This document shows, one piece after another, positions 23,707 through 34,480 of a stretch of DNA of 64,000 bases (positions within the stretch are counted from its first letter, which is position 1; the number at the start of each line of letters is the position of its first letter). Made by a program: the position numbers and the translations under genes. The notes under the pieces were generated by a model. That model had not been told where the DNA came from. It did not search any database and was given only the letters and a program-made list of their open reading frames with translations. Origin of the DNA: Pseudoscleropodium purum (taxonomy: Eukaryota; Streptophyta; Bryopsida; Hypnales; Brachytheciaceae); contig OZ017799.1 in assembly GCA_963969395.1 (NCBI GenBank), forward strand, positions 11,348,501 through 11,412,500, given 5' to 3'.

Positions 23707-25995
23707 GTGAATGGGTTTGAAGAAGGTCATAGACACAAATTACATTCAGTGTGGGCAAATTTTTTTTATTCGGCAAACATACCACTTTCCGTGGCTCGAA
23801 ATCCAGCTTTTAAAGAAGCAGTGAAGAAAACATCTACGTTCGGTAGGCCATACATTCCTCCCTCATACCACGACCTTCGGTACAAATTGTTGAATGAGGC
23901 GAAGACCAACATTCAGACACAGTTGAATGCACGGACTGAAGATAACATTCGAAAATTTGGAGCAACATTGTCCATTGATGGATGGAGCTCAATGACTAAT
24001 CGACCTCTCATCAATGCCATGCTTGTATCATCCGCAGGTGAAGAATTTCTTGGATCTGTGGATACAAGTGGTTGTGAAAAAAATGCGGAGTACTTGGCAG
24101 TTGTGTTGGAAAAGTTCATTGAACAAGTGGGGTCCAAGAACGTCGTGTTAATAACTACGGATAATGCTCCCGTGAATCCGTCCGCATGGGATGTAATATC
24201 TGCAAAATATCCTCATATTTTTTACCAAGGGTGCGTGGTACATGCATTGAATTTGTTGTTGAAGGATTGGGCTGTACAGAAATGGATTGCTTCCAAATTG
24301 GATAAAGGAGTTCTTGTAGCTAAATGTATTAAGAAGAGACATATGCCGCTAGCTCTATTGCGAAAGTATTCGCCAAATCTTGGTCTCTTGATGCCTAGGG
24401 ATACGAGGTTCGCCTCTAAATTTATCATGATGGAGCGTTTGACAAAATTGAGAGGAGCATTGGAACAAACGGTGGTAGATTCGCAATGGATTGAGTATGT
24501 ACATACTCTCAAGAAGAAACGTGGAGCTAAAGTCCAACTAAAAGACTTGGTCTTAGCGGTGAAGAAAATTGTTCTTAATGACCATTTTTGGAATCGGTCC
24601 ATGAATTATGTGGAGATGGTTGAACCAATCATATGTGCACTCCGCGATTTGGATTCAAAATTACCATGCATGGGGAAGGTGTTGCATATCATGAGGAAGT
24701 TAGAGAAGCACGTGAACGGATTACAAAGTCTACCATTTTGTTTGCTAGAAGAACTTGCAATTTCATTGGTACAGTCTTTTTATGCCCGAAGAAGAATGGT
24801 GGACAACGATCTCCAATCAGCCGCAGCTCTTTTGAATCCATACGTTCTTCATGACAAAGAGTTAGGGGATGACGGAGATGCAATGTCAAGATGTAAGAAA
24901 GTTTTGGAGAGAATATGTAAACCGGATGAATATGCAGCAGTGGTGAAGGAATTTGTGGCTTTTCAACACAAGGAACCTCCATTCTACAATATGTTGAATC
25001 CGGGAGATCAAATGTTGTCCGCACATGCTTGGTGGGATTTTGAAGGTACATGTGGCAAGTTTATAGCTCCATTAACGAAGAGGATATTGGCTCAACCGGT
25101 GTCATCATCTTCATGTGAACGGAATTGGAGCAACTATTCTTTTGTTCACAACAAATTTCGAAATAAATTGAAGCCGGAGAGAGCATCGGATTTGGTGTAC
25201 GTGTATACCAATTCCAAAGTATTAAACGCATCAAAGGAAAAAGATGAAAAAAAATGGTATAATGATAATGTGGATCCGATGGAATCAAAAGATTCAGATA
25301 GGCCGACGTTAGAAGACGATGATGACGATGATGACAAGGATTTGGAAAGGGCCCTTTCAGCTGTAGATGGCGGGGATGACTTCAATCGTGCGACAACATG
25401 GGGAGATGAAGACGTTATGGAAGGCTTTCCTAATTTGGTGAATGATATGCATGATTATCATCTAAACCGCAAAGATGTCGTTCCCGACAATGCAAACAAT
25501 GCATATACCTTTTATGAAGACGAGGACAATGTAGGGGTACAGGAAAATCTACCTTCTTTAACTACATATTGCAATGGAACGGGATACTTGAATAGCGAAA
25601 ACATTCTATCGGAAAAGGCAAACGCTATTGCCAAAGAGGTGAAAATCAATAAGAATGCTATTGGTGATGAAGGGAGAAATGAAGAACTAATTTCTCAATT
25701 TCCATCTGTGGCATTAAATGTAGTACAAGGAAATGACAGAAGAGAAGATGCGGTCATGGAGGTGGACGTTCCAAAAGATGTAGGCAACAATAGTGGTGAT
25801 GAGGGGGAACCAAATATTGCGGTACAGAAAAATAGTGATTCACTTGGAATGGCAGTCACAAATTCGGCAATTGTGAAGAGTGATAAAGGAAAGGAATCAA
25901 TGAAGTCAATTTTTGAAGTACCGAGATATAGTGCTCTTTCACCAATACCGTTGAAGTCTGTTAGCACACGATTGGTCGGATTGGATGATTCTTAG
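23707..25995 (+). CDS. hAT-family transposase, DUF659 type (main open frame)
   Basis: A 762-codon frame, uninterrupted but opening at GTG, so it is the body of a longer protein. Function: cut-and-paste transposition of hAT elements, giving 8-bp duplications as seen at the short elements here. The DUF659 catalytic core is clear. Asp91 sits in LSIDGWSSM, Asp152 in LITTDNAP, and the CxxH signature Cys176/His179 in GCVVHALNLLLKDW. The third catalytic residue is probably Glu471 in SSSCERNWS. The C-terminal hAT dimerisation domain spans about 440-508, with AWW at 441-443. Residues 540-550 are an Asp run and the rest is acidic and unstructured. The frame ends at TAG 25993-25995, but the same frame continues to 26619. 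Catalytic residues are intact, yet damage upstream makes a working protein doubtful. Confidence 0.85.
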   Translation: MNGFEEGHRHKLHSVWANFFYSANIPLSVARNPAFKEAVKKTSTFGRPYIPPSYHDLRYKLLNEAKTNIQTQLNARTEDNIRKFGATLSIDGWSSMTNRPLINAMLVSSAGEEFLGSVDTSGCEKNAEYLAVVLEKFIEQVGSKNVVLITTDNAPVNPSAWDVISAKYPHIFYQGCVVHALNLLLKDWAVQKWIASKLDKGVLVAKCIKKRHMPLALLRKYSPNLGLLMPRDTRFASKFIMMERLTKLRGALEQTVVDSQWIEYVHTLKKKRGAKVQLKDLVLAVKKIVLNDHFWNRSMNYVEMVEPIICALRDLDSKLPCMGKVLHIMRKLEKHVNGLQSLPFCLLEELAISLVQSFYARRRMVDNDLQSAAALLNPYVLHDKELGDDGDAMSRCKKVLERICKPDEYAAVVKEFVAFQHKEPPFYNMLNPGDQMLSAHAWWDFEGTCGKFIAPLTKRILAQPVSSSSCERNWSNYSFVHNKFRNKLKPERASDLVYVYTNSKVLNASKEKDEKKWYNDNVDPMESKDSDRPTLEDDDDDDDKDLERALSAVDGGDDFNRATTWGDEDVMEGFPNLVNDMHDYHLNRKDVVPDNANNAYTFYEDEDNVGVQENLPSLTTYCNGTGYLNSENILSEKANAIAKEVKINKNAIGDEGRNEELISQFPSVALNVVQGNDRREDAVMEVDVPKDVGNNSGDEGEPNIAVQKNSDSLGMAVTNSAIVKSDKGKESMKSIFEVPRYSALSPIPLKSVSTRLVGLDDS

Positions 25996-26619
25996 AGCTT
26001 TGGATATGGAAAACGCCTAGTGAACATTTCCAAAGAAATTTCTACAGGCGGTAATCTACAGAAAGTAGCATCATCATCTACAAGCCTAAGTGATACGAAT
26101 AGTGATCGGATGCCATTGGCATCTTTGCGTGATCACATTTTAGGAAAAGGAATGGTGCAAGAACCCATCAAATCAACAAACGGCACTCTATTACTTCAAA
26201 AGAAAGCCAAAGTGGAGATAACCGTTCATGGACATGTCGACCCTACATCGAGATTGATGGTTCAAGAATCGAGTAAGGTGAAAGCGAAAAGAGAAATGCA
26301 ACCTTTTGCTATCTCTCTAGTGAAGAATAGGACCCCTCTTGATGAAAATGTTGCTACTTTGTCAAATAGAAAGAAAAGAAAGGTTCCTATTCAAAAAGCC
26401 TTTAATCGTTTTGTCAAATTAAAAAAAGAAAAATTAAATTCGAAAAAAGGGAGTAAACCTACTTCGAGAGAAGACTTGAAGGAGACAACGATACTTGATT
26501 CCAACAATGAAGATGACTTTGACAATGAAGATGACTCCGATAATGAAGATTTTGAACGGAGAGCTGCAGGAGAGAGTAGTGGGGCTGAGGTTAAAGGAGA
26601 TGTGGATTGGCGTTCATAG
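25996..26619 (+). pseudogene. In-frame C-terminal tail of the hAT transposase after a TAG
   Basis: This 207-codon stretch is in the same frame as the transposase and directly follows its TAG. It holds RKKRKVP, a close match to a classical monopartite nuclear localisation signal, then more Lys-rich sequence and an acidic tail with NEDDFDNEDDSDNED. Composition is like the acidic segment before the stop, which suggests the TAG is recent and that the full transposase was over 1,000 residues. Confidence 0.6.
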
Positions 26620-26966
26620 GAATTGTGGAGATGTGAATTTAGATGTTTGATTGTTTAGTTGCTCATGATATATGGAGCTCATGTTGACAAATGACAATGG
26701 TTTCTTCAATCATTTTATTATAAAATTGTTTTTTATTGATGATATACATCTCGCTGGATTTTAAAGTGATTTTGTTTCTAAATCAAAATGAAATTCAACA
26801 AAAAAAATTAAAAATATATTTCATATTTTAGCTTTTATATAAATAGTGATATACAACTCTATTGAATCGCAATTGCAATATAAGAAAAATCCAAATCCAA
26901 ATGACTTCACTCTCAATCTCTCATTGGTGAAAACAATAAAAACAAAAAACCCAAAATGGGTTTTCT
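26620..26966. other. AT-rich 3' flank of the transposase
   Basis: AT-rich sequence between the transposase tail and the right hAT end. No gene is seen. This would hold the transposase 3' untranslated region. Confidence 0.4.
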
Positions 26967-27102
26967 AAGCCGCCCCGTCTGTCTGCCCTGCCTGTCCGCC
27001 TTCCAACGGCGGGAGGGACGCTACATCCGCTAGCGTCCGTGCGTCCGGACGTCCGGAAAACGGACGCTATTTTGGGGCGGACGTAGAGATTCGTCAACCC
27101 TG
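26967..27102 (-). repeat. hAT terminal region, A-type end
   Basis: GC-rich end whose reverse complement begins CAGGGTTGACGAATCTCTAC, then GTCCGCCCCAAAATAGCG and TCCGTTTTCCGGACGTCCGG. These blocks match the A-type end of 59662-59988 best among the five short elements. The end abuts a different hAT pseudogene at 27103. Confidence 0.8.
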
Positions 27103-28495
27103 GTCAAATCTTCATACATCTTGAGAATTAGAATTCAATCCTCTGAAAAGATCTTCCTCATTAGTTCAATGAAGCTCACCCATCTTGTTTCTACTTTAAG
27201 CAATAGCTTAAGACCTTTTGTCTTTGTAATTTCCACTAGTCTTCTAAGCTCAATGTACCTCTTTAATGAGTTGCAGAAATAAGAATGGGACTCCCTTAGC
27301 AACATCTCTACCTTGTGGAATAGGGGCAATTTGCTCAAAGCTTCAAGTGCAAGATTCAGCTTGTGAGCTGGGCAATGATATGGAGTGCAAAATGGAGCAT
27401 ATTTCTTTACAATCTGGATAGATACACCAGTTTTGCAACCAGCCATAGCAGTGACCCATCAGATCCAAAGCTCAATAGTTTGGAAGCTATAGCTTGATGA
27501 TCTAAGCCACCACCATCTACCACAACCTCTATGATAATTCTCACAAGGTTGTCTACTATAGGAGCCTCCTCCACCTTCTGTAAGTACACCAAAAGTGGAA
27601 CATGAATCCAATCTTCCACCATATACAAGTGAATACTAATCCAACTTCCATTGTCAATGCTAGTTACTTCATCAACTATACAAGCAAGAAACTTAGCATT
27701 TCTCACTTTCAATTTCATTTCACTGGTTATCTACCTATACATGTATTCAGCTAATATCCATCTATTAGAATTAGACCAATGAATTGTAGGCAGATTTGGC
27801 ATCTTCAAAAACTTATAAAGAGAAAAACGATTTTGATACTCTTGCATGGGGAGTCCATTAGCCAAAACTTGAAACAAAGTTGCAAATTGCACACGCTTCT
27901 TCACATGTTCAATTGAAAAAATCAACTATATAGTTTGGGCAATGGATAGAGGTGACCACTTCTAGTACAACTTCAAATTCTTGTAGTGTTTGCATTGTGC
28001 AGCTATGTATTGTTGCCTTTTATTGACATTGAAGGATGGTATGTTCTTCTTGGCTATCCTCTTCCCATCATGCTTGAATAATGTATTAGATTTAGGAGCC
28101 ATCACAATGGGCTTCTTCTCCATTGCACTGTAGGGGATGCACTTCACCATATGCAAGATTCCATCTTTTGCCAGCACCCCTTCAGTCCATGTAAATTGTG
28201 CTTGCCAAATTGCCTTGAATTTTTGATGTCTATCATATCATTTTTGTGCTATTGCAGCCACCAACTCGCTTGCAATTTGTGTCCTCCTCCCCCTTTTCTT
28301 CTCAGTTTGCAATAAGACAACCTCATCATCTTCACTCTCATCATCAACCAATGAGATGTTTGCTAGGAACTCACTCTCTTCACCAAAGTCATCTAAGACA
28401 AGCACCATTGTTGGAGTAGAAGATAGCAAACAAATATCACTTGAGTCTGAAGAAGGTAGTACATTGTTGGATTGCAACTGTAGCTGCATCAACAA
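27103..28495 (-). pseudogene. hAT-related transposase pseudogene, DUF4371 type
   Basis: Read on the minus strand in several frames. In order: an acidic Ser/Glu-rich start (28495-28238), a KKPIVMAPKSNTLFKHDGKR segment (near 28090), VLANGLPMQEYQNRFSLYKF (near 27840), and the core DNGSWISIHLYMVEDW with a PLLVYLQKVE segment (near 27640). A frameshift follows, then the typical AHKLNLALEALSKLP and VETRWVSFIELM segments (27380-27160). After a TGA the frame reads ILILKMYEDL up to 27103, where the GC-rich hAT end cuts it off. The family is a plant DUF4371/zinc-finger-862-like hAT transposase. Multiple frameshifts and stops make it dead. Its missing C-terminal part is not found to the left of 15508. 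Confidence 0.75.
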
Positions 28496-30299
28496 GAATA
28501 ATTATAATATATTAATATTTTACATATAAATAAAGATAGGACTCCTAATTCATTTCTTGTCCTATAATAATTGTACATATGTTGTATCATTTTAGAATTG
28601 TTGATTAGTATACTAGTTTAATTGATTAAAATAATGGAAAGTCAAATATTTTTAGATCCTAGCTCTCTCATTAAATAATTATATGGGTTTCAAATAGTAA
28701 AAATCATGCTCTCAAATCTCTTTGTTATGATTTTAAAAATAACATCCTAGAATATTTTGCTAGACTAAACACACTAATCAAGAATTTAATCTATGTTTTA
28801 ATTTAATAAGAAAGAACCTTAGGTGATAAAACTTTAGAGGTTAGAGTGTATTACGTACTCAATGTCCTCTCTGAGTTTTTTTACATTGAAATTTTGAATT
28901 TTGATTCAAATTGAATTCCAATTTTCTTATTCTAAAGATTTATTTCAATTCATGCATCAATGCTAGTAAAAAAAAGACACCAAATCCTTTGGATTCAAAT
29001 AATAAAAGATAATATTAGAGACATGACAACTATGCTTCTAACTGTACACTACAATATTTGGAATTAAAGTAGAGATTGAAGTAGTCCCAACCAACAACAT
29101 ACCTAACAATTGATAGATTAAGTTGATTAATTAATAAATTTACTCTTTAGTTAATCAATCAATCAATGGATTGTTTAGTAATTTGATCAATGGATTGTTC
29201 AGTACTTTTATTAATGGATTTTTTAGGTCATCAATCAATGGACTCACTATTCAGTAATTCAACTAAGCTTAATGGATTGTAACTCAATCCAATGATTGAT
29301 TAATAGTTTAAAAGATTACTAAACTTACACTCAATCCAAACTTAATCAATAACTTGATCAATAGTTTAAAAGATTATTGATGAATTGTTTAATTGATTAT
29401 TCAATCCATGATTTTAGTTATTGACTTCTAGAGTTTCCTTTCTTCATTCATGTGCACTACAAACTTCACATGAAACATAAATTAAATGACCACATCAATG
29501 CATCCATCCATGTGTCCTGGCAAAGGAGAACTCTCCCTCCAAGAAGATTGATTTCTCATAAACCCAAACTTAGATCAATGCATGTTTGATTAATCAATCA
29601 ATAATGAATTGTTTAGTTGATTATTGAATTGTTTAGTCGATTAATGGATTCATGATTTTAATTATGGACTTCTAAAGTTCCCTCTTGAATCATGCACATC
29701 ACAAACTTCACTTTTAGATATAACCTATGAAACTCAAATCATCCATCTATAAACAATACATTTATTAACAATCTACGCAATTGGATTCCACTAACAACCC
29801 TAAAGAATGAAATTAATTTAACTATAAATTGCAATTCTATTTCCAAACTTTCAATTCTTAAAGACTGTGAACAAATTCAAAGTGCCATCTCTAAACAAAA
29901 ACAAAAAGAGGAAAAATTTGAATTATTGGTCATGACTCATGAATAGATCTAACCTGTACTCCATGCATCATGAAGCAAATTTGTCACAAAACAAGGTAGG
30001 TAGTGACATGCACAATATTCTCACAGCATGCATATAAGCTTCAAAAGGATTATAGCTATTCCAATGTCATTTCATAATTTTGCTATTCCAGCTTTGAATC
30101 TTGTTATAAAACTCCATCTGTAAGTTTATTCTAAGATGGATTGTGGAGTATGCCACATTTATTCATTTAGAGTAAATTTGTAAATGTGGTAAACTTGAAA
30201 ACTGGTTGTGAGAAGCAAAGATATTTCACAGAACTTGTGTATTTAATCTTAAGCAAAGTATCATTTGGAGGTTTATTTTGCTTCAAAATGTATACACAA
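28496..30299. other. AT-rich region with ATCAATGGATTG-type degenerate repeats
   Basis: Between about 29100 and 29660 the motif AATGGATTGTTTAGT and close variants (TCAATGGATTGTTCAGT, GATGAATTGTTTAATTG) recur irregularly. This gives a short-period degenerate repeat. No gene or RNA is recognised. Confidence 0.45.
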
Positions 30300-32999
30300 A
30301 GGTGGAGCATTAGCTCAATGGGAAGTATAAATTCAAATTAGAAACCTAGGTGGAGTCTGTTGGGAACATCCTCCTGCTTCCATACCACTGCTATAATGTA
30401 ATTTTCTCTAGCGCCTTCTTCTTTTGCTTGTTCGCCATAGGAGTCTTGACCTTGATTTGTTTCCTCTTCATGGCCAAGGCTTCTTTATAAAGTCTCTCAT
30501 CTTTTTTGATTGCTCACTACGCTAAGTTTGTAGCTTGTGCCTCCTTTCCCCAATCTAGGATGTTTGAAGACTCCAAGGCAATGCCCCCTATCATTGTTTG
30601 TTCATCCAACATGCCCACACTTTGTCATGAATTAGATTTGGTGCAAGAACTCCAAAAAAATTAGCAAATGAAAAAACCAAAAAAATCCTCTAAGACACAT
30701 TACAGAGAACAAAAATGATGAAGCCATGGCATGATGTGCAGTACCAAACCAAACAAGAACGTCATTGAAAACTCAAGTGCAGTTGAAAAAAAGAAGTCAC
30801 ATTCTACAAATATTATAGAAATAATTTAACCTTCATAGCTGTAGAACTTCAACAATACCAATGCTTCATCTGAAATTGAATGGCCATTGCCTAAACTTTC
30901 AAACGCAAACTGTAAATAAGCGATTAGGCAGTAAAATTTTTGTTTTTTTAGTTGTGGTTGAAGTTTTTTTTAGTGTGTTTATTTGATTTGAATGCCTTTG
31001 AGTATGTTTTTGGATGTGAAATTGTTGGTTTGGGTGTCTAAGTTGAGTCTAAAGGAACTAAATAAATCAAGACAATGGGATCCAAATAGTAGGTGAGTAA
31101 GTTTCAAAGTGGAATTATGTGTAGTGTGAATGAGAATTCAATTAGGAGTTAGCTAGCGGATGAGTGAATGGGAAAAGGTTCCTGGTTCCTAATCGGGAAG
31201 TTAGAAGTTGAGGCAGTTGGCAGCAATTCCAAGTCGGGGGGAAGCAGCCGAACTGTCTGCAGAAGTCAAATAGGAATGGGAGCTGCATTTTTCGTGCCCC
31301 GCTGATGAAGAGTGCCAGTTAGGATCCTAGCCAAATTGTGCTGTGTTTTCTTGTTTCTTGTGTTTATTTGCGATGCTTGTTGGTGTGTGATTGAGTATGT
31401 CTATGGAGTCAAGTTGGTGAGATGAGATTGTGTGTCAAGTTGTGTATGTGTATGTGCTAATTGGAGAATTGTCGTGAGTGATAGAGGATGAGATGAGGAT
31501 CTATTGTGAGAGAGTGGAGAGATTAGGAGTGAATTTGTGAGAGTGCTAATCGGGATGATTGATGTTTGGATGTGACGTTGATGTTAGAAGGAAGATGTAT
31601 CAGTGAATGCAGTGAGTTCAATTTGGAGCCGTGTTACAATGTGGTGAATCTAGGAAGTTGAAGAGCCTGATGGAGTGAGAATTTGATGTTAGAGCGCTGA
31701 GAGTTTAATTGGCAAGTTGGAGTGCCAGGCAGGAGTGCGTAACAGGATGAGATTAGAGGTTGAGTGGAAAATCTTATGTGAGGAAAGATAGCAATTGGGT
31801 GATAGATTCTAGATTGAAAATTAGTTGTGAAGGATTTTGAGGCTAGTTATGGTGCATAGAATATCAAACGGAACATTTTGAACTGTGATTAGCAGACTGG
31901 ATGTATGCCTTAATGGTGAATTCATTCACCCATTAGGAGCAGTAAAAGTGACATGTTAATTGTATATGAAGGATTAAAGTAGATGGATTGTATATTCAAT
32001 TCAAGCGTGAAGAATTTTTGAGATTAAGTTGTGAGATTGAAAGTGAATGAAATAAATCAACTTAGGAGGCTATAGAGAGTGTCATTGTAATAAACCGAGT
32101 CGGGAGCAGAGAAAGGCGAAATCAAGTAATTTTGATAGCCGACTAGGAGACAAGTTCTTTCCGGGTTGGTAGATGCTGTTGAAGAATGTTCAAGACTAAA
32201 TAAAGAAATCAAGAACCGAGTTGGAGATAAAGATAAAAGAGTAAAAGAAAAGTTCATTAAAATTAATTGATTGGGAAAAATTTCTTACCCTTGTGGCCAT
32301 TAAGAGTGGAGTGACAAATTGTGTAATTAGATATTACATGATGAAAACATAGATATAGTTGATAAAAGAAATTTTATTTTTCTCAAAATACCATGTTGCA
32401 ATGACTTGTTAGGAATTAAATTTCAATTCATTTAGTGACAATCCTATTAGAAAGGCCTCCCTTGGAACGAATTTAACTATCACCCGGATAAGTCCTATTG
32501 GGCCCCGGATTAATCTACACAAACATTGTAGCCACCAAAAAAACCCAAAAAACCACCATTGCTCATAACCTTCACATCTTGCACATAATCTACTTTCAAT
32601 TCTTTGCCACTACAACCCTCAACCAAAAAATTAACAATCTGCAGTTCTACACTTTCATGTGACCTAAACAACTAACTTTTCCTTTGGCAATAAAAAGTGA
32701 TACATGGTTGCAAGATTTGGCACACAAGTTTATTTCTACAATGGTGAACTAGCAACATTTTGGGAGTTGCAGGGAGCAGAAGTGACGAGATGGAAATCAT
32801 GGCCCTGTACCAATGGCAAGAAGTGGGGACTAGCTGGCCAAGCCTTGGCAATGAAGCTCTATACCCTTGTGTCGCAGCACAGGGCAGGTCAATTCCCCAT
32901 TATACTCACAAAAATCGCTCTAGAGTATAACTAAGTGACTCTAAAGATCGAACCCACGAGATCCTGTGAAGTATCTAGCTCTATTAAGCAGTTAAGCTC
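30300..32999. other. Intergenic region, diverged repeat sequence
   Basis: No intact gene. On the minus strand near 30570-30400 there is Lys-rich coding-like sequence (DERLYKEALAMKRKQ in one frame) without a named domain. Positions 32456-32475 (CCTCCCTTGGAACGAATTTA) recur near 35740, suggesting a dispersed repeat with copies around 31000-32560 and 34950-35880. Confidence 0.35.
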
Positions 33000-34480
33000 A
33001 GTCAGTATCCCAATCTTACTTTCCGGTCCTAGATCTAGAACCAGAAATACCACCACACCGGATAACTATAGACCGGATTACTCCTTCTTCCGATCCTACT
33101 AACTATCCGGTCTGTACAAATATCCAAATCCCAGGATCTTACAACTTCCGGTCCTGGAAATCCGTCCTGACCAATCCGGTCCGGATGGTCATCATGTATC
33201 CGTAATCCTATCCGGTTTGGTTTTGCCTCTGTTTCACCATCAGAGGGGTCACCGCTTAATTTTGAGAGTGGTAGGCCCACCAGTCCTTCCGTGACTTATA
33301 GTGGCTAAAGACCCACTGTCCTACTTCCTAAACTACTAAGCTAATCCGCATCCGGTTTGGTCCTTCACAACAACCCAGATAGCAATCCGGGTTGTAGGTC
33401 ACACAAAGACCCCACACTCGACCCTCTCGTACTACAACGACCTTGATGCTACTTCCGATCTATGCGAAGACAGGTGGTTACAAGTGTACCCGTCCGTTCC
33501 AACATCAACTAAAGTTCTTCCGTTTACCAACTAAGGCAGTAAGACCTCACAGGAGATCGGACACTCGACCGGATTTCCCACCCGGGAGTTCTAGCGCAGC
33601 TAAGGAATCCCTCCCTACCCGCCTAGCCTAACAACGGCTTTCTCACCCGGAATCTCAAACTCTAAACGTGCTGAGGAACTAAGTTCACTCCCAACTCTTA
33701 GATACCTACTCACATGCACCTAGGATCGGAAAAGAAACACCAAGGGGAGAAATCACTCGCAAACCGGCTCGTACTATCCTAATTCCACATCATACAATCC
33801 TGTCGCGCTGGAAAGAGACACACAATGAGGAGAAGAGAAAGGTATAAGAAATTTGCAAAATGAAGACTCCCAGTTCCCATCGCAGGAACCGATTTATATA
33901 CAAAGGATAAAAACCCTAAAAGCACAAAAAGGAGCGGAAAACCCGTGGGGGTCCGCCGCCACCCTAATCTAACTTCTAGTCTGACCTAATACTGTTGAGC
34001 CGGATCCGGATCCGGATCCGCTCCTACTCCTAACTGAAATCAAAATCCTATCTACTCTACAACCCTAGATCCTATTATCGGGCTTCCTCTCTCCGGAACC
34101 AGCTGCTCGAAGACTTCACTCAAGTTCCGGTTCCGTTCCCCCTCCCCAGGGTTAGATCCGGGTGAAGACTCCAGGTCGATTGTAATATCCGGTCTCGTGC
34201 CCGGATTCTCAGTCCATGCTGACTTCTTGGACTCGGGAGTCCAATCCTTCCCACCCTTCGGAACGGTCACATCCGGAAAGGAATCCGGTTCACCCATAAT
34301 CCGGTCCTAGACCTAATCCGTGTTGCATTCCGTTTCCGTCGATAGTTACTCCTGACCGGATTAGATCTAAGAGGCCCACTACTTCATGTTCTGTGCTAGT
34401 TTTGAGTTTTCCTTCTTCACCTAATCGGATCCGGTTCACTAATGGCTAGTTTCCGTTCCTATTTTGGTGCATACTAAGAA
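33000..34480 (-). repeat. CCGG-rich block, possible retroelement LTR and 3' end
   Basis: A 1.5-kb island with far more GC than its surroundings, full of TCCGGT, CCGGAT and CCGGTTCCG motifs, including GGATCCGGATCCGGATCCG at about 34003-34021. On the minus strand a TATATAAAT lies at about 33893-33901, with a terpenoid-unrelated, Pro/Gly/Glu-rich 81-codon open frame upstream (34297-34052, ATG start). The pattern could be the U3/R of an LTR preceded by element sequence, but no matching second copy or LTR boundary was found, so the type is unresolved. Confidence 0.35.

Larger units (their letters stand above)
15508..27102. mobile_element. Candidate three-gene hAT transposon (about 11.6 kb)
   Basis: The left end CAGGATTGACACGACGTCC matches one end type of the five short hAT elements in this window. 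The right end (reverse complement CAGGGTTGACGAATCTCTAC) matches their other end type, in the correct relative orientation. No other copy of either end was seen between them. Inside are three decayed genes: kinase-like (minus), zinc-knuckle/low-complexity (minus) and DUF659 hAT transposase (plus), each with a GC-rich array upstream. The complete short element at 59662-59988 has ends most like these two, as expected of a deletion derivative. Against a single element, the 8-bp flanks differ (CTCCTGCC left, GTCAAATC right). Rearrangement or two separate insertions remain possible. Confidence 0.5.

Noticed and set aside
15508..27102. Idea that all premature stops in the three genes show C-to-T decay.
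   Set aside because: Every stop codon can arise from a C-to-T change of CAA, CAG or CGA, so the observation has no power without a comparison copy.
29100..29660. CRISPR-like or satellite array of AATGGATTG repeats.
   Set aside because: Spacing is irregular and the units are degenerate; a CRISPR array is also not expected in a plant nuclear genome.
30300..30380. tRNA-like or SINE-like stretch (TTAGCTCAATGGG resembles a Pol III A box).
   Set aside because: No convincing B box (GGTTCGA) or cloverleaf at the right distance; a single A-box match is common by chance.
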